Shown: one piece after another, positions 50,345 to 53,300 of the stretch
Layout of the letters: each line of letters begins with the position of its first letter
Position numbering within the stretch: position 1 is the stretch's first letter
Assembly (NCBI GenBank): GCA_009746045.1
Contig: RPFO01000102.1
Coordinates: 1,999,077-2,056,576, forward strand
Length of the DNA stretch: 57,500 bases
Origin: Mesostigma viride
Taxonomy: Eukaryota > Streptophyta > Mesostigmatophyceae > Mesostigmatales > Mesostigmataceae
Direction of reading: 5' to 3'
The notes under the pieces: model-generated
Database searches by the model: none
What the model was told of the DNA's origin: nothing
Seen by the model: only the letters and a program-made list of their open reading frames with translations
Position numbers and translations under genes: made by a program

Positions 50345-53300
50345 TGTTTCCTTGTCGCGATCTCTCTGCAAGGGTGTGCTCATCGAGCATGCAGCCCACA
50401 ATAGAGGAGATGTCATGAGTTGTGCAACCATACAATACTTGGAATATGACTTGCAGTGCTGCTTAGAATGGTTGGCTGCCCACCAGCAGCCCAAGTCAAT
50501 ACAGGGGCGAAACGGCACAGTCCTGGCACAACACTTGATAGCCCCGTGAACTCACAGCGGAGGTAACTCATCAATACAAGATAAGACAGTTGCCATGTGC
50601 ACAGCAAGGTGGTCACCAGCGCATGCCCATTAACAGGGCCAATTAGACGTAGGCCCCTTGATCTAACGCGCCTTCCCACGTACCCCGAATTCCGCCTTCC
50701 ACCCCCAAACCCCACCACACCACATCCCCACCTGCCCCTACCTTTCTGTCATTTTAGACCAGTCTGCCGACAAGGAGTACTAAGCTCGCTTGCGCGCCCA
50801 TTGTGGATTGGTGCATTTGGGCTGAGGCCCTGGCTTATTGAAATGCATGCTATCCTCGCCAACAGAGCATTCCTGCTGTTATCTCTGGGCCCAAAAATAC
50901 TCTTTGTTTTGAAAAAGTTTCCCCCTGGGGGCATGGCCGCTAGGTGGTCTAAATTACTATTGCCATGCCATTGCTTAGCATCCAGCCAATCCCGCTCACC
51001 AACGGTGTAGACTGCCAGTTGAAACATAGGCAACCGCCGAGAGCACGTTTCAGAAAACCTGGTAGGCAGCCGGCGAGAGTACCTTCAAAACATGAAAGCA
51101 GTGAGTCTACGCCATTGCTTTGTGAATAACGGTTTCCTACGACCCATTGCATGCCTTCCTTCTGCACCACTGTTGGTTACTACGACTACTAGATATTAAT
51201 TTTCGTCACAAATAGGCAGGATGACTGTCAGATGCAGCGCAATGCACGACCTCTCTTTCACCACAAGTGATGAGATATGTAAGCATCATTTTGGGTAAAG
51301 GTTTTCCTGTTTGACCGATCAATGCTTCTTCGATGCAATGCTAGCCAAAACACTTACTGATCTGATAAAGAGCATAAGTTCCAACATTTGCTGGCTATAG
51401 CTGCAGTACCTACCGTTAGGTAATAAGCCATAAAAAGGGTGAATATAACCACCAATTCAGACACTGGAAAATCAGTCTAAAGATCAAGGGCCGGCCTGTT
51501 GTGCTGTGGCGCGCACATAATCAAAAGGAAGGACTTGCACCCTCACCCACCTTCCTCATGCAGTGCCTTTGAGTCTAGCTCCTTGTCGTAGATGCCTCGT
51601 GATACGGGGTAGACGAGCGTCTGATAGGCTGCACGGTTACAAATGGTGAGGAAGAAGCCACTGATTTCTTGTCAATTACAACGATTATTTTGCCAACAAG
51701 AACAAGCATGAACACTGCCCAGAAAACCAACAAGCAACGCACTGGTGCCAGCAGGGCGATTACCCTTGTCCCTTGAATCTGGCCAAGGCCGCGGCACAGC
51801 AGCGCCGTGTTCAGATGACAGTCCACCACCATCCTCCACGGAATTGAAAAAAGGAAATCCCTGGCCAATCCATAAAATCCTTACCACATGTGCAGGCAGC
51901 TCTGAAAGACTGAAACAATACTAATGCTTTCCACTACATTGGGAGTCCCTTCCAGACCCAAACACGCCTGTTTAAGGATGACCATGCGACAACAAAGTAA
52001 AAAGATCAAGGAAAAAATCCAGTGTCATGCAAAAAGGCATGGGGTGCCAATACAACCCCTGCATTGGAAGTTTTAATTCCAAAATTGTAATTTAATGAAT
52101 GATAAGATTTGCCACCTAGGTATGTGAAGACCAGAAAAGAAAAACCTAATAATAAATCGCGGGTCACCTGTCGTGCTGCTGGGTACCACCAAAGAAACAA
52201 AAAAAAAAAGTTAAGATACTAAAAGAACCCTGAGGCTGTTAACTATTCTAAGCGGGAATAACCACGAAAAGGGCCAAACGCTATGAAATGCAAGGTTATC
52301 ATAAAATCCCAACCCAGGCTGGCCTACTGGAAAGCAAACAAACGAACCAAAGGTTGGCAAATAGATCAAACCCTTTGGAGCCCTGCTTCAGGCAGAGAAA
52401 CCAATTCAAGCCTAAATGCAAATAAGCTGGCCGAAAATTGACCCCTGATATTAGTCCAATGCCGGGGTATACACTATGACACATCTCTGGACACATCCCT
52501 CACCATAAGACACCCAGAGCTGTACTGTCTGCTCATTACAACGCATTACAACGATGGCCAAAGTCCATCTTCTGCTGACAGTGTATGAAGCGGCCCAGAA
52601 TATCACTGGCTTTCCCCCACCGATACTAGAAACTTCTTTCAGAGGCTGATGTGGCCTCACCTTGCTTCAGCGCCAGGAACTCCTTGTTTGCTGTGGGCCG
52701 CTTGTTCACGTCAGGGTGGTAAATCTTGGCGAGACTGGAAGTGGGCAAGGCCCCACCGGAGACAGATGACAGAAGGTAATCCCGGCGATAAGAGATAGTG
52801 AGTCAAGCAAAAAGGCCTGGAAAAGCGGAATTATATCAGTAGGGATAGCTGGCCTAGCATTGCAATTGTTGACGCCACTAAGTGTCTAGGAACGGGGGTT
52901 GGATTAGGAAAAAGTTGAATTAAAACGATGACGGACAGAATAGGAATACATGTGTGCAGCGGTTGGGTTTGTTCACTCGGGTCCTCCTTGGTATCATGCT
53001 CCTTTTGCGGCAGCCTTATGGTGGGACGGGGCAGGAAGCGGTTTGGGTCGGGAGGAAGATTAGGGGAGCTCAAGGGAAGAAAGTGATTTATTATTAAGGT
53101 GGCTAAGGTTAGAGGAGAGGGCTGCATTGTGGTAGCCATCAGAGAAACAAAGGCATGGAGCTGTGAGGTGAGGCAGGCCAAGAAGCGCTGATACTAAGTT
53201 GGGGCGGGTGGGTGGGCAGGTGGGTGGGTGGGCAGGTGGGTGGGTGGGTGGGCGGGCGGGCAGGCGGGCGGGCGGGCGGGCGGGCGGGCGGGCGGGCGGG

